The notes beneath the pieces are model-generated. The model had not been told where the DNA came from. It did no database searches and saw only the letters and a program-made list of their open reading frames with translations. The position numbers and the translations under genes were made by a program. A stretch of DNA of 64,000 bases from Streptomyces sp. 3214.6 (GTDB lineage Bacteria; Actinomycetota; Actinomycetes; Streptomycetales; Streptomycetaceae), in contig NZ_LT670819.1 in the NCBI RefSeq assembly GCF_900129855.1, forward strand, positions 3,844,001 to 3,908,000. Direction: 5' to 3'. This document shows, one piece after another, positions 39,458-48,586 of this stretch (its first letter is position 1; the number at the start of each line of letters is the position of its first letter).

Positions 39458-40300
39458 CTAGCCGGGGAAGACCGGAATGTCCCGGAACCTGTCCCGTGTC
39501 TCGGCCGCGTCGGAACGCACGGCACTGTCGGGCGCCAGCCGCAGCGGCACCCGCTGATACGGCGTGACGGCATGCGCGTCGGCGTGTCGCGACGCGCCGC
39601 CGTCGAGCACCGACCCGCCGCCCAGCACGCCATTGCGGTCACCGGCGGGCCCGTGCCGCACAGGCAGGGGGAGGTGGCCGGTGTGGGCGGGCGCGACGCG
39701 ATGATCTACGCCGTCCGAACCGCCGGTGACAGAGCCCACCGGCCCGTACGACACCGCGCCCTCGGCCGTCGCCCGGTCACCGGCCGCACGGCCGTCCGAC
39801 GACGGGCTCACCGCCGAATCGGGCGCGGGCGCCTGCACGACGGGCGCCGGAAGCGTCCGCACCGCAAGCGCCGGAAGCCCCGGGAGGGCGGGGATGCCGG
39901 GGATGCCGGACAACTCGGAGAGGCCCGGCAGATCGTGGAGGTCGGAGAGGTCCGACACGACGGGCAGCGACGGCAACCTCGGCGACGACGAGACAGGCGG
40001 CGCCGGCGTCCTGCCCAACTCCTCGCTCACCGCCGCCACGGCCTCACCGGCGGGCCGTACGACCTTGTCCGGAACCACAGCCGCAGCCGCAGCCGGGGCC
40101 TCAGCCGCAGCCGGGCTCTCGACCCGGGTCGTCACGGCAATCGGCGTCGGTACGCCCTCCGCCGCCTGCGCCTGTTCCCCGCAGAGGAACCCGAGCGCGA
40201 ACAACCCGGCCACCAGCAAAGCGAGTTGCAGCACACGCCGCCCGACCGCCGTGCGCAGGACGCGCAGAGCGGCAACGGGAAGAGCGGTGGGCCAGATCAA
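39458..40300 (-). CDS. Exported low-complexity protein with Leu-Pro repeats
   Basis: About 280 residues if it starts at TTG 40300 (LIWPTALPVAALRVLRT), which is preceded by GAGG; a GTG at 40234 is the alternative. A hydrophobic signal (VLQLALLVAGLFALGFLCG, then AQAAEG) directs export. The mature chain is Ala/Pro/Val-rich with a curious run of Leu-Pro and Leu-Ser steps (DLPGLSELSGIPGIPALPGL). The last 100 residues are less repetitive and contain several histidines. No family is recognised. The start is the weakest part of this call. Confidence 0.55.
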   Translation of the reverse strand: MIWPTALPVAALRVLRTAVGRRVLQLALLVAGLFALGFLCGEQAQAAEGVPTPIAVTTRVESPAAAEAPAAAAAVVPDKVVRPAGEAVAAVSEELGRTPAPPVSSSPRLPSLPVVSDLSDLHDLPGLSELSGIPGIPALPGLPALAVRTLPAPVVQAPAPDSAVSPSSDGRAAGDRATAEGAVSYGPVGSVTGGSDGVDHRVAPAHTGHLPLPVRHGPAGDRNGVLGGGSVLDGGASRHADAHAVTPYQRVPLRLAPDSAVRSDAAETRDRFRDIPVFPG

Positions 40301-40382
40301 GAGGGAAGGTCCTCGGTGCGGCGACAACGTGCCCTCGATCCTTGCACGCCCGTCCCGAGGTCGCGCAAGCCCCCCTCCTGTA

Positions 40383-41546
40383 TCAGGCGCTGTCCGGGAC
40401 GGGCGGCGGACGTTTCTCGATCGCCGCCGCCATGACCTCGGGAAACAGATCGGGCGTGCAGGCGAACGCCGGTGCGCCCAACGCCGCGAGCGCCGCCGCG
40501 TGTTCACGGTCGTAGGCCGGCGCGCCCTCGTCGGACAGCGCGAGCAGCGCGACGAACTGCACGCCCGACGCCTTCATCACGGCGACCCGCTTGAGCATCT
40601 CGTCGCGTATCCCGCCCTCGTACAGGTCACTGATGAGCACCACCACCGTGTCCGCGGGCCGGGTGATCTGCGACTGGCAGTAGGCGAGCGCCCGGTTGAT
40701 GTCCGTGCCGCCACCGAGCTGCGTGCCGAACACGACGTCCACGGGGTCGTCGAGCAGGTCGGTGAGATCGGCGACCGCCGTGTCGAAGACGACGAGCCGG
40801 GTGCTGATCGACCGCATCGACGCCAGCACCGCCCCGAACACCGACGCGTACACCACCGACGCCGCCATCGACCCCGACTGGTCGATGCAGAGGATGACCT
40901 CCTTCTTCACCGACTGCGACGCCCTCCCGTACCCGACGAGCCGCTCGGGCACGACCGTCCCGTACTCGGGCAGGTAGTGCTTGAGGTTGGCGCCGATCGT
41001 GCGGTTCCAGTCGATGTCGCGGTGGCGCGGCCGACTGATCCGCGCGCCCCGGTCCAAGGCGCCGGTGAGGGCGGCCCGGGTGCGGGTGGCGAGCCGCGCC
41101 TCCAGCTCCTCGACGACCTTGCGGACGACCGCCCGTGCCGTCTCCCTCGTCGTCTCCGGCATCGCCTTGTTGAGGGAGAGCAGCGTGCCGACGAGATGCA
41201 CGTCGGCCTCCATCGCCTCCAGCATCTCCGGCTCCAGCAGCAGCGCGGACAGCCCGAGCCGGTCGATGGCGTCGCGCTGCATGACCTGCACGACGGAGGA
41301 GGGGAAGTACGTCCGGATGTCCCCGAGCCAGCGGGCCACGGACGGCGCGGACGCCCCGAGCCCCGCAGCTCGGTCCCGCCCCGTCCGTGCCGCGTCGTCC
41401 TTCCCGTAGAGCGCGGTGAGCGCCCCGTCCATGGCGGCGTCGCGCCCCGAGAGACCGTGGTCGGTTCCGTCCGCCGTGTCGCCGCCGAGCACGAGCCGCC
41501 AGCGCCGTTGCCGCTCCCGCGTCGGGTCCGGCGCCTCGGTCGTCAT
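40383..41546 (-). CDS. vWA-domain protein of the MoxR module
   Basis: A 387-residue protein starting at ATG 41546 (MTTEAPDPTRERQRRW). The C-terminal 200 residues form a von Willebrand A domain with an intact metal site: CIDQSGSMAASVVYASVFG (DxSxS), the threonine in GTQLGGGTDINRAL, and the aspartate in VVLISDLYEGG. The N-terminal half (RAALTGALDRGARISRPRHR) is the type found in vWA partners of MoxR ATPases. It is the third gene of the MoxR-DUF5682-vWA set. A 169-bp gap to the DUF5682 stop contains a 12-bp repeat (41627-41663) and no supported gene. Confidence 0.85.
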   Translation of the reverse strand: MTTEAPDPTRERQRRWRLVLGGDTADGTDHGLSGRDAAMDGALTALYGKDDAARTGRDRAAGLGASAPSVARWLGDIRTYFPSSVVQVMQRDAIDRLGLSALLLEPEMLEAMEADVHLVGTLLSLNKAMPETTRETARAVVRKVVEELEARLATRTRAALTGALDRGARISRPRHRDIDWNRTIGANLKHYLPEYGTVVPERLVGYGRASQSVKKEVILCIDQSGSMAASVVYASVFGAVLASMRSISTRLVVFDTAVADLTDLLDDPVDVVFGTQLGGGTDINRALAYCQSQITRPADTVVVLISDLYEGGIRDEMLKRVAVMKASGVQFVALLALSDEGAPAYDREHAAALAALGAPAFACTPDLFPEVMAAAIEKRPPPVPDSA

Positions 41547-41626
41547 CGGTGCGCCCCCGTGCGAGGGCGCTCCCAGAGCGGCATCACCGCGACGGCAACC
41601 GCCGGACGACCGCCGGCCTCGACCCC

Positions 41627-41663
41627 GTTCCTGTTCTTGCTCCTGTTCCTGCTCCTGTTCCTG
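41627..41663. repeat. Imperfect 12-bp tandem repeat between the DUF5682 and vWA genes
   Basis: GTTCCTGTTCTTGCTCCTG and further CTCCTGTTCCTG copies. If read in the vWA frame on the minus strand they would give a Gln-Glu repeat, but no start codon in that frame lies upstream within the spacer. Confidence 0.8.
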
Positions 41664-41715
41664 CCGGCGGCCGTCACGTGAGCGCCCTCTCGCGGTTCCC
41701 TCAGTCGGTTCTTCG

Positions 41716-44097
41716 TCATCCCGCCACCCCCACAAGGTCGTTGTCGACGTCCTTTTCCGCTCCGTCCAGCCCGAGGAGCAGCCGTACGACCGGCAGCACG
41801 GCGTCCGCGCGCCCGGCGTCCTGTTCGGCCGCGAAGCCAGGTACCCCGGAACCGGCCGCCGACGCGTTCCCGCTCTGCCCCGGCCCGCGCCGGACCAACT
41901 CCCCGAGCGTTCTGCGCACCCCCGGCTCGTACGCCGAGAACGTCCGCCGCAGCAGCGGCAGTACGTCCGTGAACGCCTCCGCCGGCACCGCCGTGAGCCA
42001 GCCGTCGACGAGCCCGAGGAGCCGTTCGTCGTGCACGAGGAGCAGCCCGCCGCCGGAGGAGCCGCCGCCGACGAAGCCCTCGATCCAGGCGGCCGCGTCC
42101 GGCGGCGGCGTGCCCGGCGACAGGGCGAGGCCCATGAGCCGCGCCGCCTCGTCCGGATCCAGCTCCCCCTCGTCCAGGAGAAGCCGCACCGCACGCCCCC
42201 GCACGACGCCGGCCACGCTGTCCCGCCCCGCCAACACCCGCAGCACACTTCGCCAGCGCGCCCGCAGACCGCCACCGCTCGGCTCACGGTCGCCCCGCTC
42301 CGGTGCGGCCGTCTCCTCCAGCATCCCCACCGCCCCGTGCACCGCGTCCACATGGCGCCGCATCTCGTCCGCCGCGTCCGCGTCGAGCGAGGCGCAGGCC
42401 GGGGGCAGGCCGACGAAGACCCGTTCGGCGAGGCCGGCGGCCACCTCCGCGAGGGCGCGGGTGTCGGTGCCGCGTACGTCGCCGTAGCGCAGGGAGCGGA
42501 CGAGGGCGGGCAGGGCCTGGGCGAGGTGGCCGACGTCGGTGTCGAGTGCGGCCCGGTCGGCCAGGACCCGCATCACCGTCGGGAGCGCGTCCGGCAGCCC
42601 GGCCAGGAGGCAGCGCTCGGCGAGCGCCGTCGCCTCGGCGAGGCCCCGCGCGCCGACGGCGTCCGCCTCCGCCTTGGCGGTGGCCGCGGCGGGCACGGTC
42701 GTCCCCCACACCCCGGCCTCGGCGACCCGCACGGACAGCTCCGGCTCCCACCGCAGCCGCCACGTCTCCCGGAACGTCCCCGTGCTGCCGCGCGAGACGG
42801 CAGGCTCGCCCCACTCGACGCGCAGCAGCCGCAGCCGGTGCAGCAGCCTGCTGCGCTCGGCGTCGTTCTCCTTGCGCAGGTCGAGCGCCAACTCCCGTAC
42901 GGCGGCCTCCGGTTTGAGCCGCAGTCGACGCTGCACCCGGTCGAGATCGCGCTGCAGGGGCACCGCGGGCGCGCCGGCCGGCACCTCGCCCAGCACGTCC
43001 CCGACCACCAGCCGGTCGTGCACCAGCGCCAGCGGGACGTCCGAGCCCTCGCACAGCACCGCGCGCACGGCGTCGGTCGTCTCGCTCAGGCCGGGCAGCG
43101 GCCGGCCGCGCAGCGCGGCGAGCGTCCCGGCCAGCCGGACCGCCTCGATGACGTGCGCGGAGGACACGATCCGGTCCTCTTCGCGCAGCAGGAACGCCAC
43201 CTTCGTCAGCCAGCGCTCGACCGGCCGGTCGGGGGCGCCGAAGAGATGCGCGTACCAGCCCGGCGAGTCGATGCCCGCGCCGTACCCCCCGGCCCGGGCC
43301 AGCCTGCGGTGGGTCCACGGTACCCACGTCAGGTCGGTCTTGACCTTGGGCAGCCCCTTGAGCAGCGCCCGGTCGGCGGCGGCGGCGACCTTCCGGCGCA
43401 GGGCGGGCACATGCCACGCCCCGCACACCACGGCCACCCCGTCCGCCCCGAACTCCCGTTGTGCCGCCCGCACCTGGACGCGCATGTACGCCTCCCGTAC
43501 AAGGTCCCGACGGGTTGTGTGCCCCCCTTCGTCGGTGTCGTGCGTCTCCCGCAGGGCCTCCATGGCCTCCTCGAGCGCGGTGAACGGCGCGTACGGATCC
43601 TTGGCCGTGGCGGTCCGATGCTCGACGACGTCCTCCCACCACCGCTCGGGATCGTCGTACCCGCCGATCTCGGCCAGCACCGCCAACGGATCCCCCCGCA
43701 CCGCCCGACTGCCCGACGCCTCTCCCTCCGTCTCCTCCCACGCGAGCGTGTGCGAGGCGGGGAGGTCGATGAAGCGCGCCGGGACCTCGTGGTCCAGGGC
43801 CCAGCGGAGTGCGACCCATTCCGGGGAGAACTCGGCGAGCGGCCAGAAGGCCGACCGGCCGGGCTCGTCGACGGCGTGGGCGAGCAGTGCGACCGGCGGT
43901 CGCATGTCCTCGTCGGCGGCCAGCGGGATCAGCGCGTCGGCCTCGGGCGGCCCCTCGATGAGCACGGTCCGGGGCCGGGCGGCCTCCAGTGCCGCCCGTA
44001 CCGCCCGCGCCGACCCCGGCCCGTGGTGACGCACCCCGAGCAACAGCGGCCGCGCCGCCCCGGCGCCCTGGCCATCGCTCTCCACGGCGCCGGTCAT
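41716..44097 (-). CDS. DUF5682 family protein
   Basis: A 793-residue protein; start taken at ATG 44097 (MTGAVESDGQGAGAARP) for its GGGGGACGGG leader; ATG 44109 and GTG 44124 are alternatives. The N-terminus LLLGVRHHGPGSARAVRAAL with TVLIEGPPEAD resembles the family's conserved head, which looks like a TraB/EreA-type fold with paired histidines. VAVVCGAWHVPALR is a second conserved patch. The rest is helical and Ala/Leu-rich. Function is unknown. In actinobacteria and some other phyla the family is encoded beside MoxR, vWA, SWIM and DUF5691 genes, as here. Confidence 0.8.
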   Translation of the reverse strand: MTGAVESDGQGAGAARPLLLGVRHHGPGSARAVRAALEAARPRTVLIEGPPEADALIPLAADEDMRPPVALLAHAVDEPGRSAFWPLAEFSPEWVALRWALDHEVPARFIDLPASHTLAWEETEGEASGSRAVRGDPLAVLAEIGGYDDPERWWEDVVEHRTATAKDPYAPFTALEEAMEALRETHDTDEGGHTTRRDLVREAYMRVQVRAAQREFGADGVAVVCGAWHVPALRRKVAAAADRALLKGLPKVKTDLTWVPWTHRRLARAGGYGAGIDSPGWYAHLFGAPDRPVERWLTKVAFLLREEDRIVSSAHVIEAVRLAGTLAALRGRPLPGLSETTDAVRAVLCEGSDVPLALVHDRLVVGDVLGEVPAGAPAVPLQRDLDRVQRRLRLKPEAAVRELALDLRKENDAERSRLLHRLRLLRVEWGEPAVSRGSTGTFRETWRLRWEPELSVRVAEAGVWGTTVPAAATAKAEADAVGARGLAEATALAERCLLAGLPDALPTVMRVLADRAALDTDVGHLAQALPALVRSLRYGDVRGTDTRALAEVAAGLAERVFVGLPPACASLDADAADEMRRHVDAVHGAVGMLEETAAPERGDREPSGGGLRARWRSVLRVLAGRDSVAGVVRGRAVRLLLDEGELDPDEAARLMGLALSPGTPPPDAAAWIEGFVGGGSSGGGLLLVHDERLLGLVDGWLTAVPAEAFTDVLPLLRRTFSAYEPGVRRTLGELVRRGPGQSGNASAAGSGVPGFAAEQDAGRADAVLPVVRLLLGLDGAEKDVDNDLVGVAG

Positions 44098-44218
44098 CCC
44101 GTCCCCCATCACCTGCGGGGCCACTTCGTGTCGTCGTTCACAGCCACCCTCCCCACTCCTCGATACGGGTACCGGCCCCAGGCCAGGACCCGGTTCTCCT
44201 CGTTCTCGTTGCCGCCGT

Positions 44219-45349
44219 TCACGCGCTCACCTCCCGGCACGCGCGGTAGAAGTCCGTCCAGCCGGCGCGTTCGCGCACGACCGCCTCCAGGTACTCCTGC
44301 CAGACGACCCGGTCGGCGGCCGGGTCGCGGACGACCGCGCCGAGGATGCCCGCGGCGACGTCCCCCGACCGCAGCACGCCGTCCCCGAAGTGGGCGGCCA
44401 GTGCGAGGCCCCCGGTGACGACGGAGATGGCCTCGGCGGTGGACAGCGTGCCGCTCGGCGACTTCACCTTGGTACGGCCGTCGGAGGTGACGCCGTCGCG
44501 CAGTTCGCGGAAGACGGTCACCACGCGGCGGATCTCGTCGATGCCGTCGGGCACGGTCGGCAGGTCGAGGGAGCGGCCGATCTGGTCGACGCGCCGCGCG
44601 ACGATGTCGACCTCGGCCTCCACGCTCTCCGGCAGCGGCAGCACCACCGTGTTGAAGCGGCGGCGCAGGGCGCTGGACAGCTCGTTGACCCCGCGGTCGC
44701 GGTCGTTGGCCGTGGCGATGAGGTTGAACCCGCGGACGGCCTGCACCTCCTGCCCCAGCTCCGGTATCGGGAGCGTCTTCTCGGAGAGAAGGGTGATCAG
44801 CGTGTCCTGGACGTCGGCCGGGATACGGGTCAGTTCCTCCACCCGTACCGTCGCCCCCTCCGCCATGCCCCGCATGACGGGGCCGGGCACCAGCGCGTCC
44901 CGGCTCGGCCCGTGTGCGAGTAGCTGCGCGTAGTTCCAGCCGTAGCGGATCGCCTCCTCCGGTGTGCCCGCCGTGCCCTGCACCATCAGTGTCGAGTCAC
45001 CGCTGACCGCCGCGGCCAGGTGCTCGGAGACCCAGGTCTTGGCGGTGCCCGGGACGCCGAGCAGAAGCAGGGCGCGGTCGGTGGCGAGGGTGCTGACGGC
45101 GACCTCGACGAGGCGGCGCGGGCCGACGTACTTCGGCGAGATCACCGTGCCGTCCGGCAGGACGCCGCCGAGGAGATAGGTGGCGACGCCCCACGGGGAC
45201 AGTTTCCAGCGGGCCGGGCGCGGCCGGTCGTCCTGCGCGGCCAGCGCGGCGAGTTCGTCGGCGAAGGCGTCCTCGGCGTGCGGACGCAACGTCTCCGTCG
45301 GCTCGTTCCCAGTCGGATTCACGGACGTCGGATCTACGGACACAGACAT
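44219..45349 (-). CDS. MoxR-like AAA+ ATPase
   Basis: A 376-residue ATPase starting at ATG 45349 (MSVSVDPTSVNPTGN), supported by GGAGGGGG 8 nt upstream. Walker A is LLLLGVPGTAKTWVSEHLAA, Walker B/pore region VRVEELTRIPADVQDTLITL, and sensor 1 FNLIATANDRDRGVNELSSA, followed by LRRRFNTVVLPLP. The GTAKT variant of the P-loop is common in this MoxR subgroup. It is the first gene of the leftward arm and is transcribed from a promoter region facing the SWIM gene. It probably remodels the vWA/DUF5682 partners. Confidence 0.9.
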   Translation of the reverse strand: MSVSVDPTSVNPTGNEPTETLRPHAEDAFADELAALAAQDDRPRPARWKLSPWGVATYLLGGVLPDGTVISPKYVGPRRLVEVAVSTLATDRALLLLGVPGTAKTWVSEHLAAAVSGDSTLMVQGTAGTPEEAIRYGWNYAQLLAHGPSRDALVPGPVMRGMAEGATVRVEELTRIPADVQDTLITLLSEKTLPIPELGQEVQAVRGFNLIATANDRDRGVNELSSALRRRFNTVVLPLPESVEAEVDIVARRVDQIGRSLDLPTVPDGIDEIRRVVTVFRELRDGVTSDGRTKVKSPSGTLSTAEAISVVTGGLALAAHFGDGVLRSGDVAAGILGAVVRDPAADRVVWQEYLEAVVRERAGWTDFYRACREVSA

Positions 45350-45392
45350 GGCTGAGGCCCCCTCCAGCTCGGCCGGTTCGGATCTGGTGTCC

Positions 45393-45415
45393 ACCGTGCA
45401 CCACGCCACTGACAA
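45393..45415 (-). promoter_or_regulatory. RecA-NDp/PafBC-like promoter element, MoxR arm (partial match)
   Basis: On the minus strand TTGTCAGTG is followed after exactly 8 nt by CACGGT. The known actinobacterial RecA-independent DNA-damage promoter consensus is TTGTCRGTG-N8-TANNNT, so the upstream box is perfect and the -10 differs at the first base. A leader of about 37 nt with a good ribosome-binding site follows. Confidence 0.6.
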
Positions 45416-45486
45416 TGCGATCCGACCTGCGGAAACGTCCTCACGGCCATGCCGGCCGAGCCTCCGCGGGGCGCTCGGCGGACCGA

Positions 45487-45509
45487 TTGTCAGTGGTGGG
45501 CTCTACCTT
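45487..45509 (+). promoter_or_regulatory. RecA-NDp/PafBC-type promoter, SWIM arm (full match)
   Basis: TTGTCAGTG, 8 nt, then TACCTT matches the consensus TTGTCRGTG-N8-TANNNT at every defined position. The ATG at 45517 lies 7 nt after the -10 element, where transcription should begin, and no ribosome-binding site precedes it, so the mRNA is probably leaderless. Confidence 0.8.
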
Positions 45510-45516
45510 CGATGTC

Positions 45517-46890
45517 ATGACTCAGCAGGGGGTGCACTGGACTGCGGAACAGGTGCTCGCACTGGCGCCTGACTCCGCGTCACGCAAAGCGGGGAGCAAA
45601 CTCGGCGCGGCCGGCCCGTGGTCCGGTACGGGCAGGTCGCAGGAGGGGGCGGTGGTGTGGGGGCTGTGCGCGGGCAGCGGCGACACGCCGTACCGGACGG
45701 TCGTCGACATCACGCACCCGGCCGCGGCCTCATCCGGCCCGGCGTACAGGTGCAGTTGCCCGAGCCGCAAGTTCCCGTGCAAGCACGCGCTCGGGCTGTT
45801 GCTGCTCTGGTCGGCCGAGGGGGAGGGATCGGTGCCGGCGGGGCGGGCGCCGGACTGGGCCGAGCAGTGGATCGCGGACCGCGGCCGTGCGCGGGAGCAG
45901 GAGAAACAGGAGGCGGGCCCGGCGGGTGCCGGGCCCGGCCCCGCCGACCCGGAGGGGGCGCGTCGCCGTGCGGAGCGGCGCGCCGAGCGGATCACCGCGG
46001 GGGCGACGGAGCTGGAGGAGCGACTCGCCGACCTCCTGCGCTCCGGCCTGGCCACGGCCGAGCAGGCGGGGTACGGGCTGTGGGAGGAGACGGCGGCCCG
46101 CATGGTCGACGCCCAGGCACCCGGACTCGCCTCGCGCGTACGGGAGTTGGGGGCGATCCCGGGATCCGGCCCCGGCTGGCCGGTGCGGCTGCTGGAGGAG
46201 TGCGCGCTGCTCCACCTCCTCGACCAGGGCTGGCTGCACCGCGAACGGCTGCCGGCCGCCCTGGCGGCCACGGTCCGCACCCGCGTGGGCCTGCCCTCCG
46301 CCCCGCAGGGCCCACCGGTCCGGGACGACTGGCTGGTTCTCGCCCAGTACGACACGCATGACCCGAAACTGACGACCCGCCGCATCTGGCTCCACGGCAC
46401 CGCCTCCGGCCGCACCGCGCTCCTGCTCTCCTACGGCGCCGCGGGCCGCTCCCCGGAGCTCACGCTGCCCGTCGGCCTCGCCCTGGACGCCGAGCTGTCC
46501 GCGCACCCGGGGACCGGGCCACAACGGGCCTCGATCGTCGAGCAGTTCGCGCCGCCGGCACCGACCGGCGCCCGCCCTGCGGGCATGACGACGACCGAGG
46601 CGACCGCCCGCTATGGCGAGGCCCTGCGCCACGACCCGTGGCAGGACTCGGTCCCCCTCACCCTGACCGATGTCGTCCCCACCCCCGACGGCGACTCCTG
46701 GCAACTGGCGGACGCCGACGGCACCACGGCCCTGCCCCTCACCCCGGCGACCTCCCGCGCCGGGCTGTGGCGTCTGGTCGCCCTCTCGGGCGGCGCCCCC
46801 GTCACGGTCTTCGGCGAGTGCGGCCACCGCGGCTTCACCCCGCTGACGGCCTGGCCGACGGGCCCAGGAGAGCCGGTGCGCCTGTGCTGA
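45517..46890 (+). CDS. SWIM zinc-finger protein
   Basis: A 457-residue protein starting at ATG 45517 (MTQQGVHWTAEQVLALAPD). The SWIM domain at residues 55-95 has CSCPSRKFPCKHALGLLLLW, the CxCx(n)CxH zinc pattern that binds DNA or protein. The remainder is Ala/Leu-rich and helical with a conserved LVLAQYDTHDPKLTTRRIWL segment. It is divergent from the MoxR arm and followed 43 bp later by the DUF5691 gene. Co-occurrence with MoxR/vWA/DUF5682/DUF5691 is recurrent in bacteria; the biochemical role is unknown. Confidence 0.85.
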   Translation: MTQQGVHWTAEQVLALAPDSASRKAGSKLGAAGPWSGTGRSQEGAVVWGLCAGSGDTPYRTVVDITHPAAASSGPAYRCSCPSRKFPCKHALGLLLLWSAEGEGSVPAGRAPDWAEQWIADRGRAREQEKQEAGPAGAGPGPADPEGARRRAERRAERITAGATELEERLADLLRSGLATAEQAGYGLWEETAARMVDAQAPGLASRVRELGAIPGSGPGWPVRLLEECALLHLLDQGWLHRERLPAALAATVRTRVGLPSAPQGPPVRDDWLVLAQYDTHDPKLTTRRIWLHGTASGRTALLLSYGAAGRSPELTLPVGLALDAELSAHPGTGPQRASIVEQFAPPAPTGARPAGMTTTEATARYGEALRHDPWQDSVPLTLTDVVPTPDGDSWQLADADGTTALPLTPATSRAGLWRLVALSGGAPVTVFGECGHRGFTPLTAWPTGPGEPVRLC

Positions 46891-46933
46891 CCGAACCCCG
46901 CGCACGACAACCACGGCAACAGAAGGGAGCCTC

Positions 46934-48586
46934 ATGAACGCCACCCCGCCCGCGCCCCGGCCACCGGCCTGGGAGGACCTGGTCACCGCGGCCCTCCTCG
47001 GCACCGACCGGCGCAGGCCCCCGGGAGCCCCGCCCGGCCGGAACGCGCCGGCCGCCCTGCTGGACGCGGCAGCCGCGGAGACCGTACGCCGGCGGGCCGG
47101 TCTGCGCCCCGGCCGGGCGGCCCCCCTCCCGGAGCCGGCTGCCGAGGACCCGCGTCCGGCGCTGCCGGCCGCGGCGGCCCGCAGACTCGCCCTGCTGCTG
47201 GCCGACCGCCCCGGCACCGGCGGAGGCGGCCGCCGGGGCACGGCGCCGGATCTGATGGAACTGCTGCCCCAATGGCTGACCGCGGTCAACGCGCGCGGAT
47301 TCGCCGCACCGGCCGAGTCCCTGCCGGCACTGCTCGACGCGGCCCGCGGGCGTACGGACCTGCGGCCCGCGGCTCTGGAGTTCGCCGGCCCGCGCGCGCT
47401 GTGGCTGGCCCGACTCAACCCGGACTGGCGGTTCGCCCTGCGCGGTGCCCCGGGCGCCGGCCCGGCGCTGCCGGGTCCCGACGACACCCGGCGCACCGAA
47501 AAGCTCTGGCAGGAGGGCCTGTTCGCCGAACGGGTCGCCCTCCTGGCGTCGATCCGTTCCCGCGATCCCGACGCGGCCCGCGAGCTCCTGGCGGCCACCT
47601 GGCCGACCGAACGCGCCGAGGACCGGCTGATGTTCCTCGACTCGCTGCGCACGGGCCTCGGCGCGCGGGACGAGCCGTTCCTGGAACAGGCGCTGGCGGA
47701 CCGCAGCCGCAATGTGCGGGCGACGGCCGCGGAGTTGCTGTCGGCGCTGCCGGGCTCGGCACTCGCCGCGCGGATGGCGGTCCGGGCCGCCGCGTGCGTG
47801 GCCGTCGACCACACCCGGGACACGCCCACGCTTCTCGTGGAGGCGCCCCACGAGTGCGATACGGCCATGGAACGCGACGGCGTGTCGGCCAAGGCCCCGC
47901 CCGGCCGGGGCGAACGGTCCTGGTGGCTCGGCCAGTTGGTCGAGGCGGCCCCGCTCGCCACCTGGCCGAAGCGCCTGGGCGGCCGTACGCCGGAACAGAT
48001 CGTGGCGCTGCCGGTGGCCGACGACTGGCTCGACGACCTGCACGCGGCATGGTGCCGGGCCGCCGTACGACAGCGGGACGCCGACTGGGCGCGAGCGTTG
48101 CTCGGCGCGCCGTCGGCGCCCGGCGCGGGCGGCCCGGGCGCGGTCTCCCTCGCCGAGCGGGCGAAGCTGCTGAGCACGCTGACGGTGGCCGAACGGGCGC
48201 AGTGGGTGGCCGGTTTCATCGCGGCCCACGGCCTGTCGGAGGCGTTCCAACTGCTCGGCGTGTGCGCCGTCCCATGGGCGGCGCCGCTCGGCCGGGCCGT
48301 GGTCGACGCGCTCAACATCGCACGGGACGCGGGCAGTTACCCCTGGAGCTTCAGCGGCGTGATGGGCCTGGCCGAACGCTGCCTCGACCCCTCGGAAGCA
48401 AGCCGCCTCGACGCCCTCCTGACCACGCCGGACGAGCCGGAGGACGCCTCCCCGGGCGCCGCCAGCTACTGGTCGGAAGCATTCCAGCGACTGGCGAGAA
48501 CGCTGAGACTGAGAGCGGTGATGAACCAGGAACTGGAGAGCCCCCGGACGGCGGCCGCTCAAGCCACCCGCACGACAACGGGCTAA
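46934..48586 (+). CDS. DUF5691 family protein
   Basis: A 550-residue, mostly helical protein. The head WEDLVTAALLGTDRRRPP is the family's conserved N-terminus. HEAT/ARM-like helices follow (ARELLAATWPTERAEDRLMF, then NVRATAAELLSALPGSALA), suggesting a protein-binding scaffold. It is the second gene of the SWIM arm. Its stop overlaps that of the convergent icmB by 4 bp. Confidence 0.82.
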   Translation: MNATPPAPRPPAWEDLVTAALLGTDRRRPPGAPPGRNAPAALLDAAAAETVRRRAGLRPGRAAPLPEPAAEDPRPALPAAAARRLALLLADRPGTGGGGRRGTAPDLMELLPQWLTAVNARGFAAPAESLPALLDAARGRTDLRPAALEFAGPRALWLARLNPDWRFALRGAPGAGPALPGPDDTRRTEKLWQEGLFAERVALLASIRSRDPDAARELLAATWPTERAEDRLMFLDSLRTGLGARDEPFLEQALADRSRNVRATAAELLSALPGSALAARMAVRAAACVAVDHTRDTPTLLVEAPHECDTAMERDGVSAKAPPGRGERSWWLGQLVEAAPLATWPKRLGGRTPEQIVALPVADDWLDDLHAAWCRAAVRQRDADWARALLGAPSAPGAGGPGAVSLAERAKLLSTLTVAERAQWVAGFIAAHGLSEAFQLLGVCAVPWAAPLGRAVVDALNIARDAGSYPWSFSGVMGLAERCLDPSEASRLDALLTTPDEPEDASPGAASYWSEAFQRLARTLRLRAVMNQELESPRTAAAQATRTTTG

